64,000 bases of DNA from Mesorhabditis belari (lineage: Eukaryota > Nematoda > Chromadorea > Rhabditida > Rhabditidae), in contig CAUEEP010000912.1 in the NCBI GenBank assembly GCA_958450365.1, forward strand, positions 424,501-488,500, given 5' to 3'. The position numbers and the translations under genes were made by a program. A model generated the notes under the pieces. The model did not search any database. It saw nothing but the letters and a program-made list of their open reading frames with translations, and was not told the origin of the DNA. The stretch's first letter is position 1. Each line of letters begins with the position of its first letter. Positions 44,394 to 56,270 of this stretch are shown piece after piece.

Positions 44394-45087
44394 GTGACTG
44401 TAGCAAGCAAGCAACGCAAGCTTAACTGTAGTCTACATATCTTTAATCAAATTGAGGCTAAATTTTACTTTTAGATTTTGAGGCTAATCATATTTTTATT
44501 TTCACTTAATCATTTAATTTTCTAGAACGTTTACTAAACGGTTCATAAGCTAAACATAAAAATCATCAACATCATAAATAAACGGTTCATAAACATTAAA
44601 GAACCACAAGCTTTTACATTTACTATGCAAGTAACCCGATCAGTGTTCCAGAAAGAGTGTATTTCTGTTTTTTAAGCTTAAAGTAGAACCTTCTAGTATT
44701 CCTCAATTAACTCTTTTCCAGCTAAAATTCTTCTACTCTGCCAGAGATCAAAATTTGCTCTCTGCTCTGAAATTTGCTTGTAAATATGGCTCACTTTTTG
44801 ATCAGTTTTTCAGCTTTTCAAAGGTCAATTCTCACACATAAATCTTTCTGTTTACGGCTAAGTGGAGCGGATTTTCGAAAGTAGTTCGAGCACATAAAAC
44901 TTTCTGAAAAAACGTCACTCAGAACTTGTGCGTTTTTGCAAAAATCAGTACATAAATGACCGATCTAGCATGAGCATAGCTTTTCATGTTTTCTGTTCTC
45001 TTTAATGCTTTCTGGATGAGACGGTTCCACACGTCTCGACGTGTACGACGTATACGTATACTCCATCTGGAGTAATGGTGATTAAGT

Positions 45088-45235
45088 GCGTTATGGTGTA
45101 ATGGTTAGCACAGTTGTTAGCACAGAGTGAAAGGCTCGAGTCCCGGTGGCGCACTAGTTTTTGATCTGCCCTAGTTCCAACTACCCTACTATTATGAGAA
45201 CTGTCACTCAAAGTTTGATCAGTACAAATGTCTAT
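45088..45235 (+). mobile_element. tRNA-derived SINE, copy 1
   Basis: Starts with an A-box-like TGGTGTAATGGTTAGCACAG and a B-box-like GGCTCGAGTCCCGG. The tail TTTTTGATCTGCCCTAGTTC is shared with the copy at 45303-45390. Confidence 0.65.
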
Positions 45236-45302
45236 TGTCAGCTGTTAGTTACTGTAGCGGTAAGTTTCTAAATAATTTTTATGCTATTTCATCTGCTCAA
45301 TT

Positions 45303-45390
45303 TTAGCACAGTTGCCCGGTGAACGAAAGGTTGCGGATTCGAGCCCAGGCCGCGCACAAGTTTTTGATTTGCCCTAGTTCTAACTACGAG
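45303..45390 (+). mobile_element. tRNA-derived SINE, copy 2 (5'-truncated)
   Basis: B-box-like GGATTCGAGCCCAGG followed by the same GCGCAC-GTTTTTGATTTGCCCTAG tail as copy 1. The A-box half is missing or reduced. Confidence 0.6.
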
Positions 45391-45452
45391 ACATCAGCTA
45401 AGATGTTGGTTCAACTCAGATAGTGGTCAAATGATTTGACGACCTATGGAAA

Positions 45453-45674
45453 TACCATCTTCTCTCTAATAGTAGTGCACCCTGGGCGTCGCCTAAATTG
45501 CTCGAAATCTCGAGACCTGCTTATCAGAACCTATCGATGTGGGGACGGAAAATGTAGCTGACGATGAGATCTAGTGGGGGATTTGAGTGTTGAGCTTCTG
45601 CGAAAACTTAGAAACCGTAAAATAGTCACCAACTCGGCTCGGCCGGGTGCACTACTATTAGAGAAAATACGGTA
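45453..45674. mobile_element. 222-bp MITE, copy 2
   Basis: Same length and order as 36047-36268: TACCATCTTCTCTCTAATAG, AGAACCTATCGATGTGGGG, ACTATTAGAGAAAATACGGTA at the far end. Confidence 0.88.
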
Positions 45675-46281
45675 CGTTGCAAGCTCAAGAATTCCCAGCC
45701 GAATGGTAAGATTTCACGATTTTTATAGATTTAACATGACTAACAGCGAAAATTTTTCGTCACGAGATCTGCAAAAAAGTGCAAACCCAAGCTAATCAAA
45801 AGCGAAAAATATGTGATTCTCGAAATCGCGAAAACTAAAATCTGAACATAGAGAACAGTTGTGGGGGAAAAGGGCATTCCCGAAGGTGATCTTTTTGGAG
45901 AAATTTTTGCTCACGTGCTGTTTTTCCTTTCTCTCTCCAGCTTTTTCCATTTTTTTCCAGCTTTTTCTGATTTGTTTTCACCAAAAACAACATCATAAAG
46001 CTCAACAAAAGACTCTAATTGGCTGAAATTTGTGCAATTTGTGCAATTTTTGCAATTTTTGCAATAAAATTTTCTTTTGTTGCAATTTTTAGAGATTTCC
46101 TTCTTAAATAGTACTTTTTTACTTTTAAAACAAAGCATTCAGAACCAAAAAGTTTCCATCATCCACTAAAGTATCTGTAACTTGTTATTTTTGAGATTCT
46201 AATTCTATTTTCTATTTTTCTTTATTTCATTCTTTTCATATTCTTGTAAACTTTTACAAGCAAATTTTAGATTATAAAAGA

Positions 46282-46362
46282 ATGGCCTTCATGATGCCAG
46301 TGATGCGAAAAGAGTGGGGCACACAACTCTATGGATTTCCGAGAAGGTTTCTTTTAAATTGA
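46282..46362 (+). CDS. Possible first exon of a small nematode protein
   Basis: After an acceptor-like CAAATTTTAG, an ATG opens MAFMMPVMRKEWGTQLYGF followed by PRR and a GTTTCT donor-like site. From memory, several short nematode proteins begin with a similar MAFMMPVxK motif, but this was not checked. A second frame downstream (about 46461-46605, ADFIDRFSQNLKKAIVSF) could belong to it. The exon structure is unresolved. Confidence 0.25.
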   Translation: MAFMMPVMRKEWGTQLYGFPRRFLLN

Positions 46363-46965
46363 CAATAAGATAAGTATCTTCAGTGCATTAGAAAAATGGT
46401 AATCTTGGTAGTAGGAGGTTGAGGTTGAGGTTGAGTACGATGTGTTTGCTTGAAAAGGCTGAATACGTTGTGTTCACTATGCTGACTTTATTGACCGTTT
46501 TAGTCAAAATCTCAAGAAGGCAATAGTGAGTTTTAGCACTTGCGAGCAGAAGAAGCGGAACATTCAACTGAACAAGGTGGCCGCTGCTCAACAATTAGGT
46601 TGGTACTGACTTAACCAAGGCTAAGTTAGAGTGGCTTTCTTTGGATAATGGGCTTCTAAAAGACAACTATTTTGAAAATTACCGTTATCAAGTCACCAGT
46701 TTTCATTCAGTCTTTCATTCGTATTTAATTCAAGTTTTCATTCAAATCACCAGTTTTCATCAGCCCAATTTTGCACCATTCACTGAGCCTTATGAATCCC
46801 CATCGAATAATACCAAAGTTGGTCGATAAAAACTGGCTTTCAACACAGTAGGTTTCTAAATAGAGTGTCCTCCTCGCAAGTAATGCCTTTTTTTTAAAAC
46901 GCATGCTTAGGAAAAATTACCGTAGTTCTAGCGGAAATTATTGCAAAAAAGTTGGCGCAAAAATC

Positions 46966-47167
46966 ACGAGCGCCGCCTTATATACGACTTCTTTTAAAGA
47001 TATTCAATCGTTCAACTAATTTGGTGGCAAATTCCCTTCAAATGTAAAGATATTAAATTTACTCGACGTGTAAAGAGGATTACTCGTAGTTACAAAATTA
47101 ATCGAGCGCCGATTAATCGAGTAAAGAATACTCATGCAAATTTTACTCAAATAGTTACTTACTCATG
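46966..47167 (+). repeat. Direct repeat D, copy 1
   Basis: GCGCCGCCTTATATACGACT to CAAATTTTACTCAAATAGTT; repeated at 47967-48163, 1001 bp downstream. Confidence 0.85.
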
Positions 47168-47256
47168 AGGAACACACTCTAGCAACCACCACGCTTACAC
47201 CTTAATAAAGCCTTGAATGGTTTCCTAATGAATTTGTTTCCTATTATGCCAAGATA

Positions 47257-47768
47257 TTGGGTTAGTGGAAAAGTCCTTTCCGATTTTTTGGGAGAGTACC
47301 TTAAATTTGTCGAATTTTGACGTTTTATAGCTCATCCTAAAGCTGAATTCAAGACGGATCGATTAGTAAAAACCGTTTTGAGATATCTCTTTTCTAAAAG
47401 TTTTTACAGCTATTTTAGTAAAGGGCGGCAGAGCCAAAAAATGGCTGTTTTCACGTTTCGTTAGTTTTCCGTGCAGAAACCTAGGCTAAAAACATGTGTT
47501 TCGTAATCAGCGTCCAAAATAACCCCTAGACACGCATTTTCAGAATCTTAGCAAAAAATTTTTGAAAAATATCGTCACCGGTGGGAGTCGAACCAGCGAC
47601 CCTCAGATCAATAGCCTTTCCGCCGCTTTTCGCGATTTTCCTTCGTTTTTCTCGTTTTTTTTCAGCTTTAGGAATTCAGCTTTAGGATGAGCTATAAAAC
47701 GTCAAAATTGGACAAATTTAAGGTACTCTCCTCCCAGAAAATCGGAAAGAACTTTTCCATCAACCCAA
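47257..47768. mobile_element. Mariner-type MITE with 100-bp TIRs and a tRNA-like core
   Basis: Left TIR TTGGGTTAGTGGAAAAGTCC and so on, matched by the inverted right end GACTTTTCCATCAACCCAA-like sequence. TA flanks at 47255-47256 and 47769-47770. The interior at 47574-47632 (minus strand) reads GGTCGCTGGTTCGACTCCCA, a T-arm/B-box-like piece. Confidence 0.85.
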
Positions 47769-47966
47769 TACAATTCATTCAACAAATCAAATCAATTCAT
47801 TGCTTAATTCAAAAATCAATCAAATCTTAACTAATGAAAGTAACGAGATCTTAGAAGTTCATTGAGTAGTTTTTTAAATGCTCTTTTTCCACTCATTCCG
47901 AGTGCCGCAATTTCTCAATAAGAGGAACATCTCTCAACCCTTGCTGACCTTGAAACTGAATCAGGA

Positions 47967-48180
47967 GCGCCGCCTTATATACGACTCCTTTTAAAGATAT
48001 TCAATCGTTCAATTGATTCGGTGGCAAATTCCCTTCAAATGCAAAGATATTAAATTTACTCGACGTGTAAAGAGGATTACTCGTAGTTACTCGAGCAAAC
48101 AGCGCCGATTAATCGAGTAAAGAATACTGATGCAAATTTTACTCAAGTAGTTACTTACTCGTGAGCACTTACCCATTACT
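47967..48180 (+). repeat. Direct repeat D, copy 2
   Basis: Nearly identical to 46966-47167 with one 20-bp insertion (TACTCGAGCAAACAGCGCCG region). The MITE at 47257-47768 lies between the two copies. Confidence 0.85.
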
Positions 48181-48189
48181 TACTCACTC

Positions 48190-49011
48190 TATTTCTAAAA
48201 TTGATTCCTTTTAGAAAACGCATTGTTCGAGAGCTCTCTAGTCTTGTTAAGGCACGCGTTTAAACGAAAAAAATTGAGAGAAAGTGAGTCAGTGCTCTGA
48301 TAAGCCATTGTCAGCTATTGAAAAGCTCTTGTACAATAAAAATTATGTTTTTGGATTATGCTTTGGATTAAATGCTTATCTCCACAAAGATCCATTGACT
48401 CCAGGAATTGCCAGAATGAAATTTTTGCAATGAAAAGCTCGAAAACCAAGCAATAACGTTGATGAGATGGGCGAAAATTGAAAAGAGGAAAAATGGAGGG
48501 AAATTATTTATTTCCCAGCTTTCATTCAGCTTTCATTCAAAAAAGAATTGCTTTTGGAGATTTGACGTTGCAAAAATTGGGGAAAAAAGTAAATTCCAAA
48601 AATTCATCAAGCACTTTTTCATTGAGCTCGATTTAGCCCTGTCTGCTCATTACTTACTGATACAGTAGACGAAAAAGGCTCACATTTTGTTCAATTTTTC
48701 ATTCATCTTCTTGTTGTTGCCTTAGAGCTGAGTCTTTCAACGTTGGCAAGTTAATTAGAATGTTAGAAAGTCACTTAGAACGTTAGAAAGATCACCTTAA
48801 TCAATCTTTCGCAAGTGATTTCAAAAATCCAGCGCAATCCACACTCTACTCTAGAGCCAGATCAGTGCTCACAGTTCATATTTTCGATTTGATACAATTG
48901 AATTTCGATTTGGCTTACCAGATTGTCACTACTTGATCCACAATCTAGCACAAGGCTTATAATTAGATCTTGTTTCATTAGTCCGATTATTCTTTGGCCC
49001 AGTTTGTTAGA
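48190..49011. other. Intergenic, no gene seen
   Basis: AT-rich. A frame at 48459-48668 has no recognisable feature. Confidence 0.35.
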
Positions 49012-49530
49012 TTATTGGGTTGGTGAATTGAAAACTGCCGGCTATTGTCATATGTGACAGTTTGAGCACTTTCTTCAAAAGAAACCCATTTTGGTGCCAA
49101 TGAAAATGTTGTAGAGAATCAAAAATTAAGCTTATATCCAGATTCTCAGAACGATTCAAAAACTGGTTTTCAAGAAATGCCAAATTTACGAATTTTCACA
49201 AAACTTGCATTTTAAGCGAAACTACTAAGTGTATCTTTTTGGAAATTTGGCTATAAGCCTAATTTTTGATTCTCTACAACTTTTCTATTGACACCAAAAT
49301 GGGTTTCTTTTGAAGAAAGTGCTCAAACTGGGACATATGAACATCTCCAGTCCTCGATTTTTGAGTCTCACACTTGTCTCACACACAAACCAAAATCCTA
49401 CTACGAAAGAATCCGCAAATTGCCTGTAAAATGGGCAGAAGTCGTCAATAATAATGGAAATTATTTCGAATGAATTGATGGTTTTGCGTTGAATAAATTT
49501 TAGTTCAAAGTCCTGCAGTTTTCAATTATT
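49012..49530. mobile_element. MITE-like element, sister of 11740-12232
   Basis: Begins TTGGGTTGGTGAATTGAAAA beside TTA and ends near CTGCAGTTTTCAATTATTAG. The interior contains the inverted pair CTTTCTTCAAAAGAAACCCA / GGGTTTCTTTTGAAGAAAG. Confidence 0.7.
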
Positions 49531-49661
49531 AGGCTATCCAGAAAGTCTTTTCATTTCTTTTCGTACTTCTTTTTAAAACCAACTTTACAAAACTTAAATT
49601 AACTTTACAAATCCAACACTCTTTGCGGGTTTTTCTGGATGTTTTGGGGATGAACGGCTTT

Positions 49662-49908
49662 TGTCGCTGTGGAGCAGTGGATAGCGCGCCGGTCTATCGC
49701 CCATACGATCCGGATTCGACCTCCCCGTGCGACTCGAATTGTGCTTTTTAACAAAATCCAAAAGCACGTTGCACAACTACATGTAATTCCCTATTCAATG
49801 GCACAAAAATCATTGCAAACGGTCCTCTAGAGGCTGAGGAGTAGCGCGCACAGACAGAAAGACGGACAGACAGACGTCTTAGTCCTTTTATATATAGTAG
49901 ATTAGTTT
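49662..49908 (+). mobile_element. tRNA-derived SINE with tRNA-like head and TATATATAGTAGA tail
   Basis: The head (49662-49735) can fold like a tRNA: GTCGC at the 5' end pairs with GCGAC at the 3' end, with A-box-like TGGAGCAGTGG and B-box-like GGATTCGACC. The body runs to AGACGGACAGACAGACG and TTTTATATATAGTAGATTAG. The same tail motif recurs at 57780-57830, 58205-58260 and 59160-59200. Confidence 0.7.
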
Positions 49909-50434
49909 TCTATTATGTTCAAGACTCTGATTATTTTCCAGACTTAAACTTTATCCTTTTTTTCGCAGCATAACAGCATATTTCCTTGGGTTTTCTTTTC
50001 GCGAACATCAATATTCGTTTCCGAAGATAAGGATGTGGCGTAAAATGGAAGCATTCATTTCTTTCTTTCTTTTCTTTCTTCATTTCTTTCAAAAAGGCAA
50101 TAAGAATGAAGCCTTTTTGGTGTAAAAAATGGAACAAGAAATGCCAAAAAATGATCGTCTAGAAACAAATTGCTGCGAAAGCATCGAGATCAATTTTTAG
50201 ATATTTTTTTTTAAGATTTACGTAATATATTGGAATTTTGGTGGTAAAAAAAATCTCATTTAAAGCATTTTTTCTTTTTGTGGGTTCATCTACTATTTTA
50301 AAAAGAACCATTTGGTTTTTTTGGAATATCTAGAAGGTTAAAATCATGAATGAAACACGAGTCCTAGTCATTTTTGACGACTTTAGGTGAACTTGAAGCT
50401 CTAGTGGATTCTTGACGTCATCTGTGCTACCCAT

Positions 50435-51985
50435 AACTAAAAAATTGAAAAGATTTTGGCAGTTTGCCGTCAAAGATTTGTGTGCGGCTCAAAGAGCTTT
50501 TGTATAAAACAAAGCTATGATGATTTATGACTTCTTTATTTGTAGTTCTTTAGTTTTTGAATCAAAATAAAAGAGCAGTGTCCGTCTGTCCGTCTGCTAT
50601 AATGTTTACCGTATTTTCCCTAATAATAGTGCACCGCACCGAGCCGAGTTGATGGCTATTTTACGGTTTCCAATTTTTCCCAGAAGCTTAACACTCTAAC
50701 CCCCCACAAGCTCTCATCGACAGCTACATTTTCCGACCCCACATCGATAGGTTCTGATAAGCGGTTCTCGAGATTTTGAGCAATTTAGACAACGCTCAGG
50801 GTGCGCTAATACTAGAAAGAATACGGTATTCTATATTTTCCTAATTGTAATGTCCTCTCCCCCTCCCTCCGGCCGAGCCGGGTTGATGGCTATTTTGCAA
50901 TTCCCCAGCTTTCACAGAAGCTCAACACTCAAATCCCCTACAAGATCTCATCGACAGCTACATTTTCCGATCCCACATCGATAGGTTCTGATAAGCGGTT
51001 CTTGAGATTTCGAGGAATTTAGGCGACGCTCAGGGTGCACTACTATTAGAGAGATACGGTATCATAGGATGGCCCATAATAAGGGACGCCTTATATGAGG
51101 AAAAGTGTCAGATTACTCAGAAGTGTCGCTCAGGGGCACTATGAGAGAATACGGCACATAAAAATATCGTAAAAAAAGTTGAAACTTAACTTTTCCAGTT
51201 TTAATTTTATAAAATTCTAGTCTTCTTCTTGTTGATATTAGATGAAAAAGCATCAAAAATTGATCAATTTTAAATCATTAAACTCTCCTAATCTTGTTTA
51301 CACAAAATTTTCCACTAATTAAACGTTTTTTTCTATAATTTTTCATAAATATTCCAATTCCAATCCAATCTAGTGGATTTTTCTTTATTTTTCAATCAAA
51401 ATCTGAACAGAAAAATGATCTATTCCGCTAATCCGATCTAGATCTCCTCCTACACTAAGATTGGAATCGAAAAATTTTGTTTTTTGTGTTAAAAGTGGAT
51501 TTTTTCTTTGTTCTTAATCCCCTGATCAACATTTGATTCAATTGAAATCAGGTGACAAGTCTATTTTCTTTTCTTTTTCTTGCTAATTGTAAGAAAAATT
51601 TAGTACGAAATTTAACAATAGACTTGAGTAATTGAAAATTTTGTCAGAAAATGAATTTTCTGATTCTCTGAAAGTTTTTATCATGAAAATCTTTTGAAAA
51701 ACCGGATAATCTCGAGAAATTCTCGATCGAGATGAGCAATTCTCAATCGAGATGAGAAAAATACAATCTTCTTGATAAAACTAAGAATTCTGTCAACAAC
51801 AAGCTTTGTTTTAAGTCAATATTTCAAATTCTTACATTTATATCTTTATTTGATTTGTAAATCACTAATTAAGAGTGGTAGATTCAGCTTTATCAAGCTT
51901 TTGAAAAAATTTGAATTAAAAACACTTCACTTTGATCGATTGCAGTGTGTTCCAGTTTCTAAAACATGTCAACTTTGGAAAGTTA
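50435..51985 (-). repeat. Inverted duplicate of the 35224-36437 segment
   Basis: Order and sequence mirror 35224-36437: TTGCCGTCAAAGATTTGTGT, the GTCCGTCTGTCCGTCTGCTA region, the MITE, the CAAAAATTGATCAATTTTA block, and family C. An extra partial MITE sits at 50874-51061. A segmental duplication of about 1.3 kb is the simplest reading. Confidence 0.8.
50607..50828. mobile_element. 222-bp MITE, copy 3
   Basis: TACCGTATTTTCCCTAATAA to the inverted AGAATACGGTA end, in opposite orientation to copies 1 and 2. The length is identical to the other two full copies. Confidence 0.88.
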
Positions 51986-52017
51986 CCGTAATCTGGTTTC
52001 AAACAAAAGCCTCCTGC

Positions 52018-52330
52018 TTGAAGCCCAGCCATTAGATCGGAATGAAACTTTTCTCAAAGTTAGGCAATGCGTGTCTGATTATTTATAAACAGCTATGCCT
52101 TGCTATTTGATGAAACAAGAAACAAAAAGTGTGATCAAGCATTAGTACTCAATCTAATACTTTTGATAGCTTCGGTATTCCCCCTGACAGACTAGACCAA
52201 AAGCTAGATTAGAGCAGTTAAACTAAAGGCAAGCTGTACTTTTGTACTTTTAATGGCAAGCTGTACTTTTGTACTTTCAATAACAAGCTGTACTTTTGAT
52301 GAGTTGACAAGATTTAGAAACCACAATGTT
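52018..52330 (+). repeat. Repeat shared with 37730-37960
   Basis: TGAAGCCCAGCCATTAGATC to GGCAAGCTGTACTTTTGTAC, followed by a local amplification of AAGCTGTACTTTTG (three copies). Confidence 0.8.
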
Positions 52331-52685
52331 TGATAAGATTCACCTAGAATACTCAGCCAAAGCTTAACTTACAATTGCCGAGGATTTCATGGTATCTTTT
52401 GCTACGGTATTAAATTTTGAATCAACAAAAGCATACTTTGGGCTTGCTTTGTGCCTAAACTTTTGCTTTTAAATCTCACCTTTTACGCCAAACTCTTCCC
52501 ACTTCCACAAAATTTATCACTTTTTTTCATTTCCGGCGCCAAAACTTCCGCAAAGAGCTTTCAGATTTTCCAGATTTTCGAATTTGCAAAAAAAAAAACA
52601 AAAATAGATTTATACTTTCAATCTATAAAAAAATAGCATTTAAAAGTGTTTTTTTTTAATTTTCAAAGATCAAAAATGTCTATAT

Positions 52686-52912
52686 GCAACAGAAATTCCC
52701 CTCTTTTCACTCACCAAAACAGTGCAATTTTTGCGCTTTTCTATCCGCTTGGATGAGCTCAATTTTGTGGAATTTTTTCAACTTTTTCCCAAAAATGTAT
52801 TTTATGATTTTGAAAATTTCCTTTTTCAAATGCTATTTCGAATTGCGATTAGTTCTGATAATGCGATTTACATGAGCAGACTTTTGGAAGCCTCACAACA
52901 AAATTGTGGGTG
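52686..52912 (+). repeat. Direct repeat E, copy 1
   Basis: CAACAGAAATTCCCCTCTTT to CACAACAAAATTGTGGGTGG; second copy at 53405-53650. A relic of transposase lies between them. Confidence 0.85.
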
Positions 52913-53098
52913 GTGTACAGAATATCCCATGGGTGTACAGAATATCCCATGGGTGTACAGGGTATCCCATGCTTTGATGAGCGCCTTCTTCAAACTTTCA
53001 ATATTTTTATGTGTTTTTTGCACATGCCCTGGCTTCAAGAACACTCCAGACTGAGTAATCCATTGGGTTAAGATCGGGTGAGCTGGGTGGCCACTCAT
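52868..53098 (-). pseudogene. Tc1/mariner-superfamily transposase relic
   Basis: The minus-strand frame HPILTQWITQSGVFLKPGHV, then QKTHKNIESLKKALIKAWD, aligns with the C-terminal 'SPDLNPxDYxxWSxLE...KALxKAWDxI' region of such transposases, with the DLNP motif itself mutated by a frame change. The GTGTACAGAATATCCCATGG segment at its end is triplicated. Same family as the relic at 2990-3200. Confidence 0.65.
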
Positions 53099-53404
53099 AA
53101 AACGAGATGAAGAATTAAAGAAATAGCATTATCAGAACTAATTGGCTCACGATGAAAACTAAAGAAACGGAAGTTTGCTGAGTTCCAAGGTACGAGACTC
53201 GACAAACGGTTTCTTTTCTTTTTAAACTTTTATTTGTAAATCTATCTGACCGATGATGCTATTGTTGTGCCATTGTAAGCTATTCAAGAGGACTTGTAGA
53301 GAAAAAAAAGCACAGACGACTCTAAACGGATTTGCTAGAGCATTTTTATATCTTTAGCATAATCGAATTTACTCGTACAATTTACTCGTACTCGAATTTA
53401 CTCT

Positions 53405-53650
53405 TGCAACAGAAATTCCCCTCTTTTCACTCATCAAAACAGTGCAATTTTAGCGTTTTTTTCTTCGCTTGGATGAGCTCAATTTTGTGAAATTTTTTCA
53501 ACTTTTTCAACTTTTTCTCAAAAATGTATTTTATGATTTTGAAAATTTCCTTTTTCAAATGCTATTTTGAATTGCGATTTCCATGATTTACATCATGAGC
53601 AGAGCAGAACATGAGCAGACGAAGCCTCACAACAAAATTATGGGTGGTGT
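53405..53650 (+). repeat. Direct repeat E, copy 2
   Basis: Close copy of 52686-52912 with a duplicated TTTTTCAACTT and a small ACATGAGCAGA rearrangement. Confidence 0.85.
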
Positions 53651-54847
53651 AGTTTAAAATTTGGATTTTAAAAGAAATTTTGAAATTGAAATTTTGAAAT
53701 TTGCCTTCCAGTTGTTACAAAGCTTGCCTTCCAGTTGTTAAAAAGCCTTTAAATACTATTGATCTAATCTAGTGAAGTGAGACAAGTGATTTGGACCTAA
53801 AGATCTTTAGACTTATCAGCTGAATCTTTCATTCCAAACTTGGATGTAGAAAAGCTATGACAATTAGACTTTACAGTATGTTTTAGATATTCAATGAATG
53901 TTAAAAATTGGTGCCAAGATCGTGGTAAGTGGCAAGAGTGGCAAAATAAGTGGCAAGATCGTTTTACTGGAACTAGTTAAAGACCAAAAATCAAGCAAGT
54001 CCATTTAGCACATTTTCCGAACTTTGCCATTTTCACCAAAAATGGAAACTTGACCCCTTTGTCTAGCCGAAATTTTTGTGTTCAAAGCTCTGAACTCACC
54101 TCAGAATTCCGAAAAAAGGTGTTCCCTGCTTTTTCCTTTTGGAAATTCCATTGTCTCGTGGATTTCCTTGTTCACTGCTTTGTGTTTAAAGAGAAAGCTG
54201 GTTCTGAATTTTTTAAGAGAAATCTCTTTTGCCTCTCGAAAAGAAATCTTGTCATTCGTGATGTTTTTCACACCTTTACTTGACAAATTTTAATTCAAAA
54301 AACCTTTTTTGAAGTTTTTGACGGTTGGAAATGTTGCTTTTGGTCGTCAAATGTTGGTTTTTGATTGTTTCTGGGTTGTTTTTTGGTTGTTTTTTGGTTG
54401 TTTTTGGATTTGATTACTAGTTAAAAGGTTTCTAGTCGATGTGAGTTTATCTAGATAATGTAAAACGTATTCCAAGCTTTTGTTTCCGAAAAGAACACGT
54501 TAATGAAGACATTTCTGATTTTCTGATTTTGCTTGAATTTTCTTATCATTAGTCACATAAAGTTGAAAAGAAGCGATTCTTTTGAATAGATCTTTTGCGT
54601 ACAATTTTAGTGATTCTGATTGCAATGGAAACTTATAGTGCAATAATTCCGAACTTTAGAATAGATAATCTAATTTATTAGGTAATCTAACTCGGTAAAG
54701 TGCCTATTTTTGCATTTCTGCATTCCATTATATTGAACATAAACCTTTCTACACTTTCCATAGTCTTTCAAAACTTTCTAACTACTAACTTTTAATTATT
54801 AAGCTGTCCAAATAGTGCAGAATTGTTTACGATAACCTGTCTTAATA
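53651..54847. other. Intergenic, no gene seen
   Basis: Overlapping frames on both strands around 54050-54290 reflect base composition. GGTTGTTTTTTGGTTGTTTT is a small simple repeat near 54370. Confidence 0.35.
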
Positions 54848-55434
54848 TTGGGTTGTTCGGATATAAACAAGCTTTTGCACTGCTTAACTCGTGAGGAAAC
54901 CATTTCCCGCATCTGACCGTCTTTCCAATGGCGTGGAAATGCTCATCAATGGTAGAATTTGAACATAGAAACTGTTGAGCAAGTTCACGCGTCGTTTGAC
55001 ATGGATCCGATTCGATTGCAGCCCTCAAAATAGCGTTGTCTACTGCTTGAGGTAGACAACGATATTCTTGACGAGGGTGTTCATCATCCTCGAGACTTTC
55101 ATCACCGTTCCGAAAGCGTTGGAATCAGGCTCGGCATCGGCTTTCGAACAATACATCATTCCCAAATGCTCTGACCAAATCTCGATGGAATTCCGCGGCT
55201 GTTTTGCCCAGTTTGAAGTCGTAAAGTAGACGCGAACTTGATTTTTGAAGTCGGTCATCTAAAACAAGAAAAAAGATCTTAAAAATAAGAAATTATTCGT
55301 GTAAAAAGATTCCAAATATACACCACGATAACGTACTTTTAGATACAGAAAGACATGTTTTAAAAGAAACTTTAAAAGCTTCCCTCACAACAATAAGTTT
55401 AGCAACGCTTGTTTATATCCGAACCACCTAATAA
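54848..55434 (-). mobile_element. Internally deleted mariner element
   Basis: Ends TTGGGTTGTTCGGATATAAA and the inverted TTTATATCCGAACCACCTAA. The minus-strand transposase relic retains an N-terminal RVYFTTSNWAKQPRNSIEIW stretch, and after a break a second helix-turn-helix region (IESDPCQTTRELAQQFLCSN, then VRCGKWFPHELS), typical of mariner. The catalytic domain is missing. Confidence 0.82.
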
Positions 55435-55589
55435 CAAATGAGAATGTTTGTTCCTATTGAGTTGAGAAAGAGAGGATTTCCCAGTTCTCGAAAGAAAAAG
55501 AATCTATCTAACGGTAAGAATCAATTGCAGGCAGACAGAGTTACTGGTTTAGGTGGCACAAATGTTTTCCCTCTTACCATATTATTGCA

Positions 55590-55677
55590 TTGCATGCAGT
55601 CACCTCTAAAAGCTCCTTTAAAAGCTTCTCTGACAACAATAAGTTTAGTAACTCTTGTTTATATCCGAACAACCTAA
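55590..55677. mobile_element. Solo mariner end
   Basis: CAACAATAAGTTTAGTAACT then TTGTTTATATCCGAACAACC repeats the last 70 bp of the element just upstream, in the same direction, without a partner end. Confidence 0.75.
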
Positions 55678-56270
55678 TAGAGCAGACGAACAGCCTAATA
55701 GAGCCTAATAAACTTAACTCTTAATATCGCATAAGAAACAATTTTTTTCTCATGGCTCAAAGGAAAACAATTTTTCTCTCAAAGTTTAGAAACTTCTATT
55801 TTAAAGTTTACTCCTTCACTGGATTCCCTGAGCATAACAGAGTCTTTTCCTTCCTGAAGGAAACCCTTTAGTTGACGGTTAATTTTGCCGTCCCATCCAC
55901 CAAAGAAAACGACGTGAATGCAAAGAAAAGGAAAAAAAAAACGAGAAAAAGCAATCTTCCTTGCCTTTTTTCTTTTTCCTTCCCGGAAAACCTTGCAAAA
56001 AGCTTCGCCATTTCCTCCAGGTTGGGCACAATTTGGGTTTTTTTCTTCGAGACGAACAAAGCTTTGTTATTTTCCCCCTTCCTCCGTTCAAATGCTCCAC
56101 ATAGTGCCTTTGATTTCACGTCGCCTTTGCATTTTGCACGTTTATACACTTTTTAAGCTTGCGGATCTTATCGAGAAGTAATTTTCGCTAATACCGCGGC
56201 GTCGTTTTTCTAAAAAATGCCGAAAGTTCAAAGATTTTGGGACATTTGATATTTTGCCCCGCTCCGCCCC
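55678..56270. other. Intergenic with overlapping two-strand open frames
   Basis: 55868-56181 is open in several frames on both strands (Lys- and Phe-rich). No motif, signal or splice pattern was found. Treated as non-coding. Confidence 0.35.

Noticed and set aside
45088..45160. Functional tRNA gene
   Set aside because: A- and B-box-like parts are present, but there is an internal TTAGCACAG duplication, no convincing acceptor stem, and a second copy with the same non-tRNA tail, which fits a SINE better.
55868..56181. Five overlapping frames of 73-94 codons on both strands
   Set aside because: Mutually overlapping, low-complexity, without domains, signals or splice sites.
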